NCBI GenBank assembly: GCA_016716605.1
Contig: JADJWA010000001.1
Span: forward strand, 1,178,001-1,242,000
Direction of reading: 5' to 3'
Source: Flavobacteriales bacterium
Lineage (GTDB): Bacteria > Bacteroidota > Bacteroidia > Flavobacteriales_F > PHOS-HE28
DNA: 64,000 nt
Part shown: piece by piece, positions 9,208 through 16,599 of the stretch
Layout: each line of letters begins with the position of its first letter
Position numbering within the stretch: position 1 is the first letter of the stretch
Program-made: the position numbers and the translations under genes
The notes under the pieces: generated by a model
What the model was told of the DNA's origin: nothing
What the model saw: only the letters and a program-made list of their open reading frames with translations
Databases searched by the model: none

Positions 9208-10359
9208 TCACTGCTTGATGAACGCGGCCGTTTCACCCGGCCCAACCTTGATAAAATAGATCCCAGAAGGCAGCGACCGCACATCCATGGGCGTTCCGGT
9301 GGTTCCATTGAGTTGCGTGCGGCCACATGCATCGATGATGCGGACGGCATCGCCACCAGCCCTGCCACGGACTTCCACGTGCACGATATCCTCCGCCGGA
9401 TTCGGCCACACCAAGGTCGTGGTTCCCTGAGCCTCTGGCGCGAGACCTACCGTGCAGTTCGTCGGCTGCGTGAAATAGTGATCGGTGAGGAAGGTGCTGA
9501 TCGCCACCCGCAGCGAGTCGGCGAAACGCGCGCGGTTCATCGGACTGTCGCGCACGCCAATGAAGTTGCACTCCACCTGCACTCCATCGATCGCGCCGCC
9601 ATTGTAACTGCCGTGCCGCGCCGTGTTGTAGCCTCCGCTGAAATAGGGCTGCCCCTGCTGAGGGAAAGGATCGGGCTGGCTGGGAACGGAAGGATAGCCC
9701 ATGCTGGCCAACCGCGTACCCAAGGCCAGAGGTCCGCGCAACAGCTCCGCATGGGTGAGAGCCAGCTGGTTTTGCAGCGCGAGTGTGCGGATGCTGCTGT
9801 AGTCGATGTAGGTGGAGGTGTTCAACGTGGCGTCCGAGAGCGCCAGTTCATCTTCATAGAGAAGGTAACCCAGCTCCAAGCGCTGCACCGTGTGCCCGTG
9901 GCCGTGCAGGTCCAGGTAGAACCCTTTGGCGGCGGTGGCCGAAACGCGGGCCTTCGCACTATCGATGAAGGCATGGAAAGCCTGCCACGCCAGCGCAGCC
10001 TGGGGGTCACCGCACGCGCCGTCAGCGAGGTTGCGGTTCGCATCCAGCTTCCGCCGCGCGAGGTGGTTGATCACCACATGTGGCCGGCACCCGCCCGTAA
10101 CGGCGAATACCGAATCGATGGCATCACCGAGCTCCACGGTGTTGGCGTCCACATCGTACACCGCGCTGTTACAGGTGCGGTCCGGTATGTCGGCCGGGGC
10201 CAACGCACCACCGTGCGGAACGGAGATCACCAACGGAAGGTCTCCGCAGCGGTATTCAATATGGCCGTTCGCGCTGAAGTAGGTCTGACCCGGAACATAG
10301 GATTGAGCCCGCAGTGCAGCACTCGCGAGAAGCAGGACGAAAGACCCGAAGTAACGCAT
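9208..10359 (-). CDS. Exported N-formylglutamate amidohydrolase-like protein with T9SS sorting domain
   Basis: A 383-residue protein with a signal peptide (MRYFGSFVLLLASAALRAQ). The catalytic part carries the family signatures LVISVPHGG (about residue 45), NHLARRKLDANR (about 100) and GFYLDLHGHGH (about 145), which in N-formylglutamate amidohydrolases supply metal ligands and substrate-binding residues. The usual cytosolic enzyme acts in histidine breakdown; this one is exported and ends in a T9SS type A domain (VWPNPAEDIVHVE ... LPSGIYFIKV), so its substrate is probably an extracellular amide or peptide. ATG 10359 is chosen because it begins the signal peptide. Confidence 0.82.
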   Translation of the reverse strand: MRYFGSFVLLLASAALRAQSYVPGQTYFSANGHIEYRCGDLPLVISVPHGGALAPADIPDRTCNSAVYDVDANTVELGDAIDSVFAVTGGCRPHVVINHLARRKLDANRNLADGACGDPQAALAWQAFHAFIDSAKARVSATAAKGFYLDLHGHGHTVQRLELGYLLYEDELALSDATLNTSTYIDYSSIRTLALQNQLALTHAELLRGPLALGTRLASMGYPSVPSQPDPFPQQGQPYFSGGYNTARHGSYNGGAIDGVQVECNFIGVRDSPMNRARFADSLRVAISTFLTDHYFTQPTNCTVGLAPEAQGTTTLVWPNPAEDIVHVEVRGRAGGDAVRIIDACGRTQLNGTTGTPMDVRSLPSGIYFIKVGPGETAAFIKQ

Positions 10360-10461
10360 GCGATGGTTGGGCGACGCAAAGTACGGAGCGCTGCCCCCGC
10401 ACGAAGGGTTCATCGCTCTTCGAAAGCGAACGCACCGGGGACAGCAATTACTTTCGGCCTG

Positions 10462-11925
10462 ATGCGCCTCCTCGCCACCTTGCTGCTGCTCCCCGTTGCC
10501 GGGTTCGCGCAGAACCTGCAGCAACAACTGCAGAACGTCGCCACCGCCAATGGGCTCATCGGCATGAGCGTGGTCACCACCTGCGGCACGGGCGTGCAGG
10601 ACGTGGTACACACCGGCAAGAGCAACGTCGCTTTGAATATCAACGTGACGGACAGCACGCGCTACCGCATCGCCAGCATCAGCAAGCTGGTCGCCGCTAT
10701 CGGCCTCATGCGGCTGCACGAGCAAGGGCTCTTCGGGTTGGACGACGATGTGAGCACCGCGCTGGGCTTCAGCTTCCGCAATCCCGCCTTCCCCACTGTG
10801 CCCATCACCTACCGCATGCTGCTGAGCCACACGAGCAGCTTCCAGGACGGCACCGGTTACGCCGATTTCCTCAACGCCACCTACAGCACCGCACCGCCAC
10901 CCCCGATCAGCGAACTGGCCCTGCCCGGTGGCGACTGGTACACGGCCAACCTATGGCGCACCGAACAACCCGGCACCTACTTCACATACAGCAACGCCAA
11001 CTACGGCATCGTGGGCACGCTCATTGAGGCCCTGAGCGGGCAACGCTTCGACGTGTACATGCGCCAGCAAGTGCTGTTGCCACTTGGTATCAACGGCGGT
11101 TACAATGTGCAGGACCTGAACAGCGTGGATGACCTCGCCGTGCTGTACCGCAATAGCACACCCCAGGCCGACAACTTCAACGGCGTGATGCCGCCCGCGC
11201 CGGATCTGAGCCAGTATGTGATCGGCTCCAACGGACTGTTCTTCGCACCGCAGGGTGGCTTGCGCATAAGCGCATTGGAAATGGCGCGCTTCGCGATCCT
11301 GCTGAACAACGAAGGCACCTATGATGGTACTTCATTGCTGCAACCCGGCACCGTGGCGCTGATGCTCGGCGATGAATGGACTTGGAACGGCAGCAACGGC
11401 GATAACTACTACGGGCTCTTCCGCTCATGGGGGCTGGGTGTGCATCGCATCACCGCGCAGAGCGGCGGTGATGTCGTATTCCCCGGGCTCGCCATGTTCG
11501 GTCATGCGGGCGAAGCATATGGCCTGATCAGCGACCTGTATGTGGATCCCGCCACGGGCTTCGGCCTCGTGTTCATCACCAACGGCTACACGCCGGGCAA
11601 CGCCTATCAGTTCGGAAGTACCAGCGCGTTCTATGGCGTGGAGGAAGACGTTTACGCGGCATTGCTCCAGTATGCAGTGCCCGCCTGCAGCCTGTCCGCA
11701 AACGTGCCGCATGCCGATGCCACCAACGCGCTCCTCCTCTCCGGCGATCGTATCAGTTGGACCGGTACCACCAACATCGTGGCGTCCTTGCATGATGTGA
11801 CCGGTCGCGTGATCGCACGCTTCGAGATGGCTCCCGGCACTGGTCGCACGGTTCCTGCGGGAACATACCTGGTGCGTTGCATGGGGCCCGGTGGGAACCT
11901 CGCTCGGATGTGGGGCGCTTGGTAG
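10462..11925 (+). CDS. Secreted serine beta-lactamase / DD-peptidase-fold hydrolase
   Basis: A 487-residue protein with a signal peptide (MRLLATLLLLPVAGFAQ). Class C / esterase motifs are clear: SISK (SxxK nucleophile, about residue 72), YSNANYG (YxN, about 178) and FGHAGEAYG (HxG equivalent, about 345). Family members are penicillin-binding carboxypeptidases, esterases or aminopeptidases, and resistance activity cannot be inferred. The last 80 residues look like a surface-sorting tail (VASLHDVTGRVIARFEM ... VPAGTYLVRC), although the final residues are atypical. It is divergent from the NFGA-like gene, with about 100 nt between starts. Confidence 0.85.
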   Translation: MRLLATLLLLPVAGFAQNLQQQLQNVATANGLIGMSVVTTCGTGVQDVVHTGKSNVALNINVTDSTRYRIASISKLVAAIGLMRLHEQGLFGLDDDVSTALGFSFRNPAFPTVPITYRMLLSHTSSFQDGTGYADFLNATYSTAPPPPISELALPGGDWYTANLWRTEQPGTYFTYSNANYGIVGTLIEALSGQRFDVYMRQQVLLPLGINGGYNVQDLNSVDDLAVLYRNSTPQADNFNGVMPPAPDLSQYVIGSNGLFFAPQGGLRISALEMARFAILLNNEGTYDGTSLLQPGTVALMLGDEWTWNGSNGDNYYGLFRSWGLGVHRITAQSGGDVVFPGLAMFGHAGEAYGLISDLYVDPATGFGLVFITNGYTPGNAYQFGSTSAFYGVEEDVYAALLQYAVPACSLSANVPHADATNALLLSGDRISWTGTTNIVASLHDVTGRVIARFEMAPGTGRTVPAGTYLVRCMGPGGNLARMWGAW

Positions 11926-11929
11926 CTGA

Positions 11930-12529
11930 TCAGTCGACCCACCGGACCGCAACCACCACCTCATTCCTGCGCGCCACCAGTTGCCAAGGTGGATCATAGC
12001 CCATGAAACGCACAGGGCCCATGGGTTCGAGCCCAGCCGCCTTCACTTGCTGAAGCAGCTCATCCGCGTGCTCCGCGATCTTCTCATCGTTGGAGAACCC
12101 ACCGAACCGCAGCACCGCAAGCACTTCCTCCGGCACACGCTCCAACTTCACGCTGGGGTCATTGGGGGTCGGCAGGCTGTCCATGGTCAGTCCTTCCGGC
12201 ATCACGAATCGCATCCGAGAACTATCAGCGCCCATCTCCATGTGCACCGGTGCCGTCATGGCGATCTTCTTCTCCTCGGTGTTCCCGCCGAAGATGTAGC
12301 CCGCCAGGCTGCGGAAGCCGGAGCTGGACACTTCCTTGTAGGTAGTGCCAGGCTTCAAAACCGAGGCCGTTAGCGCCTCCGGATACCGGCGCACTTCCAG
12401 ATCCCCGATGGTCTTCAGCACCGTGTAGGGCTGCTGGGGGGTGCCTTGGGTGCTCATCGTGGTGTAGGCTTGAACGCCTACGAAGGCGATGATCAGGCCG
12501 ATCAGTATGTACATGGCTTTGCGCTTCAT
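11930..12529 (-). CDS. SOUL-family heme-binding-type protein
   Basis: A 199-residue protein with one N-terminal membrane anchor (about residues 6-22). The rest is a SOUL/HBP domain: YTVLKTIGDLEVRRYP, GFRSLAGYIFGGN, KIAMTAPVHM (the most conserved block) and PPWQLVARRNEVVV. Eukaryotic relatives bind heme; in bacteria the function is uncertain. ATG 12529 is preferred because it places the basic residues just before the TM helix. It converges on the beta-lactamase-like gene with 4 nt between stops. Confidence 0.85.
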   Translation of the reverse strand: MKRKAMYILIGLIIAFVGVQAYTTMSTQGTPQQPYTVLKTIGDLEVRRYPEALTASVLKPGTTYKEVSSSGFRSLAGYIFGGNTEEKKIAMTAPVHMEMGADSSRMRFVMPEGLTMDSLPTPNDPSVKLERVPEEVLAVLRFGGFSNDEKIAEHADELLQQVKAAGLEPMGPVRFMGYDPPWQLVARRNEVVVAVRWVD

Positions 12530-12817
12530 CCGCGTTGGACAATGGAACAACAGGGGAGCGTAAGGGTTCACTCGGTCGCCCGCTTCGAGCAACAGATCTG
12601 TTACGCCGCCTTAAGGCCGGAGCTTTGCAAGACCATGGCGGAATTGGAGCGACGAAGTGCTCCAGAGCGCAAAGGAGGCGCGCTGGTCACGGATGGCGCA
12701 ACGGCGAAAGAAGGAGCGGCAACCTACCCAGATACCTTGAAACGGTCCGACTGCATTTCCAACTTGCCCTGTTAGAGCTTGTAACGCCGAATTTGGCACT
12801 CCCGAAACCATATACGC

Positions 12818-13894
12818 ATGAACAGTCTTCTCCACTTCATTGTCCTTGCCATGATCGGCCTGCACACCAGTGCGCAGGTGAATAGCACCATTACGCACAA
12901 TGGCATCACGCGGAACCACATCACCTACGTACCCGCGAGCTACGTGCAGGGCACCCCCACCCCGCTGGTGTTCGTGATGCACGGCTTCACCCAGAGCGCC
13001 TCGGCCATCATGGGCGTGACGGGCTTCAATGCCCTGGCCGAGCAGGAGGGCTTCCTCGTGGCATATCCCAATGGCGTGAACAACGGCTGGAACACGAACT
13101 CTCCCTTTCCTGGTGGCAGCACGGCGGACGACGTGGGCTACATCGGTGCCCTGCTGGACAGCCTGCAGGCCCAGTACAGCGTGGATACTACGCGGGTCTA
13201 CGCCTGCGGATTCTCCGCAGGCGGCTATATGAGCCATAAACTCGGCTGCGAGAGCCCGAAGTGCTTCGCAGCCATCGCCTCGGTTTCGGGCACCATCAAC
13301 AACGGGGCGGTGGGCGACTGCGCTCCGCAGCACACCCCGGGCGTGCTGCAGATCCATGGCACCTCCGACTTCATCGTGAGCTACAACGGCAGCGTTTTCA
13401 GCGGGCTTGGGGTGCAGGAAGTGCTCGACCTCTGGACCTCGAACCTCGCATGCGCCACACCGCCCGTCGTCACACCCTACAATGCCACCATGGAGCAGCA
13501 GGTGTACTCGCCCTGCAGCGGCAGCGCCAGCGTGGTGCATTACAAGATCGACGGCGGAGGACATACCTGGCCCACCGGATCGACCTTCAGCGCCACCAAC
13601 GTGATCTGGGACTTCTTCCAAGGGTTCACTTGCGGCGATATCAGCACCGCGGTGCAGAGCGCTTCAGCACCTCAGCTTGCGGGTTGGCCGAACCCAGCAG
13701 GGGATCTGCTCTTCCTGCAAGGCCTTGAACGGTCCACGGGCTTCACGCTCATCGATGCCATGGGCCGTTCGGTGCTCACCGGGAGAGTACAGCCCGGAAC
13801 GGCGCACATCGGCCTTGACGGAATCAGCACGGGCGCCTATGTTCTTCGGCTACTGGACGGAAGCGGCCGCACGCTGCGCATCCTGAAACAGTAA
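12818..13894 (+). CDS. Secreted PHB-depolymerase / feruloyl-esterase-like hydrolase with T9SS domain
   Basis: A 358-residue protein with a signal peptide (about residues 1-19). It is an alpha/beta hydrolase of the LpqC/esterase-PHB family: FVMHGFTQSA (oxyanion region), VYACGFSAGGYMSH (nucleophile Ser in GFSAG, about residue 131), LQIHGTSDFIVSY (acid) and DGGGHTWPTG (catalytic His). A T9SS type A domain follows (GWPNPAGDLLFLQG ... ISTGAYVLRLLDGSGRTLRI). It should be an extracellular or surface esterase; whether the substrate is a polyester or a feruloylated polysaccharide cannot be told. Confidence 0.88.
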   Translation: MNSLLHFIVLAMIGLHTSAQVNSTITHNGITRNHITYVPASYVQGTPTPLVFVMHGFTQSASAIMGVTGFNALAEQEGFLVAYPNGVNNGWNTNSPFPGGSTADDVGYIGALLDSLQAQYSVDTTRVYACGFSAGGYMSHKLGCESPKCFAAIASVSGTINNGAVGDCAPQHTPGVLQIHGTSDFIVSYNGSVFSGLGVQEVLDLWTSNLACATPPVVTPYNATMEQQVYSPCSGSASVVHYKIDGGGHTWPTGSTFSATNVIWDFFQGFTCGDISTAVQSASAPQLAGWPNPAGDLLFLQGLERSTGFTLIDAMGRSVLTGRVQPGTAHIGLDGISTGAYVLRLLDGSGRTLRILKQ

Positions 13895-13950
13895 GGAAAG
13901 GCGGTGATCCGCCGCTGGTTTGGGAGGACACCCTTCTGTGGTACAGACTA

Positions 13951-14004
13951 GCCTCGCGACAGCGGACAGCCCCGCTGGTGGTTTGGGAGGATAATCTGTG
14001 GTGG
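13951..14004. repeat. Interspersed repeat, copy C (tail only)
   Basis: It carries gcctcgcgacagcggacagc then cccgctggtggtttgggag, the same right-hand end as copies B, D and E. A further short relative (gctggtttgggaggacaccc) lies at about 13913-13932. The TTTG inside the repeat becomes the -33 element of the next promoter. Confidence 0.5.
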
Positions 14005-14014
14005 TTTACTTTTG
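13982..14014 (+). promoter_or_regulatory. Bacteroidota-type promoter for the ParE module
   Basis: TTTG at 13982-13985 and TACTTTTG at 14007-14014 match the -33 TTTG and -7 TAnnTTTG consensus, with 21 nt between them. The antitoxin ATG is 18 nt downstream. The -33 box is supplied by repeat copy C. Confidence 0.6.
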
Positions 14015-14031
14015 ATGCCCACTCATCTGCC

Positions 14032-14259
14032 ATGAGCACCCTTTCACTCCGCACCGAACTCTCCGAACTCATCGCCAAGGAGAGGAACGCCTCAGTGCTG
14101 GAGGTGTTGAAAGGCATCCTCAGCGGAGGTTCGAAGAATGCCTTGCTGAAAGCCAAGCTCACCTCTAGGGCACTGAAGGCTGAGGAAGACCTTGCTGCTG
14201 GTCGCGTGCTGAGCACGGCTCAAGTGCGCACACGTCTCGCCTCACGCAAGAAGAAGTGA
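14032..14259 (+). CDS. Antitoxin of a ParE-type toxin-antitoxin pair
   Basis: A 75-residue, mostly helical, charged protein (MSTLSLRTELSELIAKERNA...). It immediately precedes a ParE/RelE-fold toxin with overlapping stop and start (GTGA), the classic layout in which the antitoxin comes first. I do not recognise a named antitoxin family; the C-terminal lysine-rich end may be the toxin- or DNA-binding tail. ATG 14032 is chosen because it lies just behind the promoter; an upstream in-frame GTG at 13978 is within the repeat. Confidence 0.72.
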   Translation: MSTLSLRTELSELIAKERNASVLEVLKGILSGGSKNALLKAKLTSRALKAEEDLAAGRVLSTAQVRTRLASRKKK

Positions 14260-14555
14260 GGCTCCATGTTTCCGAATACGCGGCTTCGCGGCTCGATGAG
14301 ATCTGGGACTACTACGCCGAAGAAGCCAGTGAGCGAGTAGCGGACAAGATCACCAAGAAGATCGTGGACGACATCGACTGGCTGCTGGAGCATCCGCGCG
14401 GGGGACAGGTAGAACCTCTGCTTGATCACCTCGGCCTCGGGCATCGACGCAAGGTGAGCGGCAACTACAAGATCATCTATCGGATCATCGACGACCTGAT
14501 CTTCGTGTCGGACATCTTCGATGCACGGCAGGACCCGGAGAAGATGGCGTGGTGA
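14256..14555 (+). CDS. ParE/RelE-superfamily toxin
   Basis: A 99-residue protein starting with GTG 14256, overlapping the antitoxin stop by 4 nt. It has the ParE fold pattern: LHVSEYAASRLDEIWDYYAE (strand-helix), a second helix (ADKITKKIVDDIDWLLEHP), then RRKVSGNYKIIYRIIDDLIFVSDIFDARQDP, the conserved strands ending in the short R-Q-D-P motif seen in ParE proteins. ParE toxins inhibit gyrase, RelE toxins cut mRNA; the sequence looks more ParE-like. The last 29 nt of the gene recur, with one change, at about 15620-15648. Confidence 0.88.
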   Translation: MRLHVSEYAASRLDEIWDYYAEEASERVADKITKKIVDDIDWLLEHPRGGQVEPLLDHLGLGHRRKVSGNYKIIYRIIDDLIFVSDIFDARQDPEKMAW

Positions 14556-14558
14556 TCA

Positions 14559-14740
14559 CGGCTGTCACTGCAAGGCTCCGCGAAGCAACGGGCCGCAGGC
14601 TTGCTTGCCGGAGGCAGGGTCGCCCGCTCGTCGTTTCGCACTGCTTCGCAAAGCCTCGCAGTGACAGCTCTGCCTCCGGCAGGCAAGCTCGCGACAGCGG
14701 ACAGACCCGGCGGAGGTTGGGTGGACACCTTGCGGTGGCC
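14559..14740. repeat. Interspersed repeat, copy D, with inverted-repeat arms
   Basis: The left part, gctgtcactgcaaggctccg (from 14561), pairs with gcctcgcagtgacagc (14653-14668). Internal segments include a purine-rich inverted pair (ttgcttgccggaggcag and ctgcctccggcaggcaa). The tail agcggacagacccggcggag then gttgggtggacacc is shared with copies B and E. It follows the parE stop by a few bases and ends before the next small gene, whose TACCTTAG could be a -7 box. Confidence 0.65.
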
Positions 14741-14773
14741 CCAGCTTACCTTAGCCCTACAAAACCGAAGGCC

Positions 14774-15007
14774 ATGTCCGAAGTGGAATTGAAGAAGCGT
14801 CTGATCACTCGCATCCAGCGGTCGCGCAATCCCTCACTGCTTCGTGAGGCCTTTCGACTGATGGGAACTGACGCAGCGGACCTCGAACCCTACAAACTCA
14901 CCAAGGAGCAGCAGGCCTCCGTGAACCGAGGTAAGAAGGACGTGAAGGCGGGCCGCACACTTACCGAGCGCGAGGCCAATAAGGCTGTGGACCTGATCAT
15001 GATATAA
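14774..15007 (+). CDS. Small antitoxin-like protein, orphan
   Basis: A 77-residue, charged, helical protein (MSEVELKKRLITRIQRSRNP...). The tail ERGK..VKAGRTLTEREANK..DLIM resembles the C-terminal segments of antitoxins encoded before ParE/RelE toxins, and it shares the LxxGRxLTxxE pattern with the antitoxin at 14032 (AAGRVLSTAQ). No toxin follows directly: 11 nt later the DUF433 gene starts. It may be a remnant antitoxin whose toxin has been lost, or part of a three-gene module. Confidence 0.6.
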   Translation: MSEVELKKRLITRIQRSRNPSLLREAFRLMGTDAADLEPYKLTKEQQASVNRGKKDVKAGRTLTEREANKAVDLIMI

Positions 15008-15018
15008 CTTGCATCATC

Positions 15019-15252
15019 ATGGAACGCACACAGCTAGGCCGTATCACCATCGACCCCAGCATCTGCCACGGCAAGCCTTGCGTGCGCGGTATGCGTTGGC
15101 CTGTGGAGGTGGTCATCGACATGCTCGGCTCAGGAATGTCCACGAATGAGATCCTCGCCGAGCATACCGAACTGGAGAAGGAAGACATCCAGGCCTGCTT
15201 GAACTACGCCAAGCTCACCGTGTCCGGTCATTCGCTCGGTGACGTGGCGTGA
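15019..15252 (+). CDS. DUF433 (VapB45-type) antitoxin
   Basis: A 77-residue protein of the DUF433 family: GRITIDPSICHGKPCVRGMRWPVEVVIDML is the diagnostic block (DPxICxGKPxIRGxR), followed by the helix-turn-helix-like region (STNEILAEHTELEKEDIQACLNYA). It is known as the antitoxin partner of DUF5615 PIN-like toxins and probably also represses the module. It overlaps the toxin gene. Confidence 0.9.
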   Translation: MERTQLGRITIDPSICHGKPCVRGMRWPVEVVIDMLGSGMSTNEILAEHTELEKEDIQACLNYAKLTVSGHSLGDVA

Positions 15253-15614
15253 TGCGCTTTCTCTGCGACGTTCATATCTCCATTCAACTCTCGAAGCGCT
15301 TGGCCGATGCCGGGCATGATTGCCAGCATGTGAACCGCTTGCCCGCTCGCTGGCACACGTCCGATCAGGATATCGCGCGCATCGCCGACATGGAGGATCG
15401 CATCCTCATTACCAAAGACTCCGACTTCCGCGACAGCTGCATCGTGAAGGGCACGCCGCGCAAACTCATCAAGGTGAACCTCGGCAATATCCCGCACCAT
15501 GTGCTGGCCTCCTTGCTGTTCGACAACCTGGCCGAGATCGCCCGCTTGAACGAGCGCCCGAGGTTCCTCGTCGAGGTGGACATCAACCGGCTTTCGGTTA
15601 TTGAGCTGGGGTAA
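15252..15614 (+). CDS. DUF5615 PIN-like toxin (VapC45-type)
   Basis: A 120-residue protein starting at ATG 15252, which shares one base with the antitoxin stop (GTG 15249 would add one residue). It has the DUF5615 pattern: MRFLCDVHIS with an early acidic residue, GHDCQHVNRL, TSDQDIARIADMEDRILITKDSDF with the conserved KDxDF, and a C-terminal sheet. PIN-like proteins of this family are predicted Mg-dependent RNases. The pair with DUF433 is a complete type II module. Confidence 0.9.
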   Translation: MRFLCDVHISIQLSKRLADAGHDCQHVNRLPARWHTSDQDIARIADMEDRILITKDSDFRDSCIVKGTPRKLIKVNLGNIPHHVLASLLFDNLAEIARLNERPRFLVEVDINRLSVIELG

Positions 15615-15618
15615 CTAC

Positions 15619-15730
15619 CGGCAGGACCCGGAGTAGATGGCGTGGTGAGCACGGCTACGAACCGCAGGGTCGTCCGCTCAAAAGCAGCGGACAGACCCGG
15701 CGGTGGTTTGGAAGATACCCTGCGGTGGTC
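15619..15730. repeat. parE tail copy fused to interspersed repeat copy E
   Basis: ggcaggacccggagtagatg gcgtggtga (about 15620-15648) repeats the last codons of parE (14527-14555) with one substitution, which creates an in-frame TAG. It is followed by gcacggct as after parE, then by the shared tail agcggacagacccggcggtg, gtttggaagataccctgcggtggtc. So the segment holding the orphan antitoxin and the DUF433/DUF5615 pair is bracketed by two copies of the parE end plus repeat. Confidence 0.6.
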
Positions 15731-15737
15731 AAGTGGT

Positions 15738-15847
15738 CTAAATGAAGTAGATGGCCTCCCCCGTGCTCTTCATTCTTCGGCCGCCGAAGCGGAACGCGAA
15801 GGCAGCCTCGGGCCCCAGGCTCTTGTCCACGTTGGGGAACTTGTCGG
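15738..15847 (-). pseudogene. carB: Partial copy 1 of the carB 3' end
   Basis: The minus strand encodes DKFPNVDKSLGPE, an insert of about 33 nt, then MKSTGEAIYFI followed by a stop. This corresponds to the last 45-60 codons of the intact CarB but ends early. The nucleotide sequence differs from the intact carB mainly at synonymous sites. It marks the outer edge of the island whose inner edge is the true carB end at 17628. Confidence 0.8.
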
Positions 15848-15870
15848 GTGAGATGTGGTAAATTGGCAGC

Positions 15871-16035
15871 ATGGCACCGGAGAAGAAGCCTTCACGCAAA
15901 CCTAAGGTCTCTGAGGAACAGATGCTGCGCTCCTTGATCGCGTCGTTCAGTATCGAGGGGATCAAGCTGTCCATCGAGGAGGCGCGCGACCTTCTTCGAA
16001 AGGCCCAACTCAGTTTGGGAAAGCAGCCCGGATAA
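15871..16035 (+). CDS. VbhA-like Fic antitoxin, convergent with and overlapping the Fic gene
   Basis: A 54-residue frame from ATG 15871, basic at the N-terminus and helical after. Residues 25-30 read SFSIEG, matching the inhibitory motif (S/T)xxxE(G/N) by which class I antitoxins obstruct the Fic ATP site; the following IKLSIEEARDLLRKAQ continues the helix. The Fic protein next door lacks such a motif at either end, so this is its likely inhibitor. In known VbhA/VbhT-type systems the antitoxin gene lies upstream and codirectional; here it is on the opposite strand, with 26 bp of 3' overlap. The protein is short, so the call rests on the motif and the context. Confidence 0.65.
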   Translation: MAPEKKPSRKPKVSEEQMLRSLIASFSIEGIKLSIEEARDLLRKAQLSLGKQPG

Positions 16036-16594
16036 GCCGCTCCATGGGAACGTAGTCGCCGGAAGCGGCTCGCTGCACAGCGGACACGTATCCATCGAAG
16101 TCCTTGTTCATGACAGTGAAGTCCAGCTTGCCATAGCCGTGCTTCATGGCTATCAGATCCGCAAGCAAACGGGCCGTTCGTCCATTGCCCTCGCGAAAGG
16201 GATGGATGAAAAGCAGTTCGCCGTGAACGATGGCCAGATACGCGATGAGTGCTTCGCGCGACGCAGGTACAGGCGGTTCCTTGAGCAAGACCCTCGCCTC
16301 GAAGTCACGCATGGAAGCGTCGAGGAATTTGGCCGCTGGGAAGGCGAAGCCACCCTTAGAGATGTTCACTTCGCGCAACGTTCCAGCGAACGCATAGAGA
16401 TGATCGAGAGCCAGCCGATGCGAACGCATGACGTACGCCAGATCGAAGACCGTGTCGTCGTTCAACTCTTCATAGAGGACCAACTCGGCCCGAAAGAAGC
16501 CTTGGGCCTCCTCCAATTCGATCGCGCGTTTGTCCGATAGCCCGAGCAAGTTCGGGAGCACTTCATCCTCGCTGCCGGGCGCATCGTACTTCAT
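16010..16594 (-). CDS. Fic domain protein, class I (toxin-type AMPylase)
   Basis: A 194-residue protein with a complete active-site loop HPFREGNGRTARLLADL (about residues 131-147) containing the catalytic His and the phosphate-binding GNGR. The flap and helices (HRLALDHLYAFAGTLREVNI..GGFAFPAAKFL) precede it in normal order. Fic proteins usually transfer AMP to a target hydroxyl. No SxxxEG motif is seen in the protein, which makes it class I, needing a separate antitoxin. The ATG lies 5 nt after the stop of carB tail copy 2, so it looks as though the gene was once directly behind a carB end. Confidence 0.9.
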   Translation of the reverse strand: MKYDAPGSEDEVLPNLLGLSDKRAIELEEAQGFFRAELVLYEELNDDTVFDLAYVMRSHRLALDHLYAFAGTLREVNISKGGFAFPAAKFLDASMRDFEARVLLKEPPVPASREALIAYLAIVHGELLFIHPFREGNGRTARLLADLIAMKHGYGKLDFTVMNKDFDGYVSAVQRAASGDYVPMERLIRAAFPN

Positions 16595-16599
16595 CCCGC

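Noticed and set aside
10462..11925. A beta-lactam resistance gene
   Set aside because: The class C fold motifs are shared with many esterases and peptidases; the protein is long and has a surface-sorting-like tail, so resistance cannot be inferred.
12530..12817. A small gene between the SOUL and esterase genes
   Set aside because: Several short frames exist but none has a plausible start, ribosome site or family pattern.
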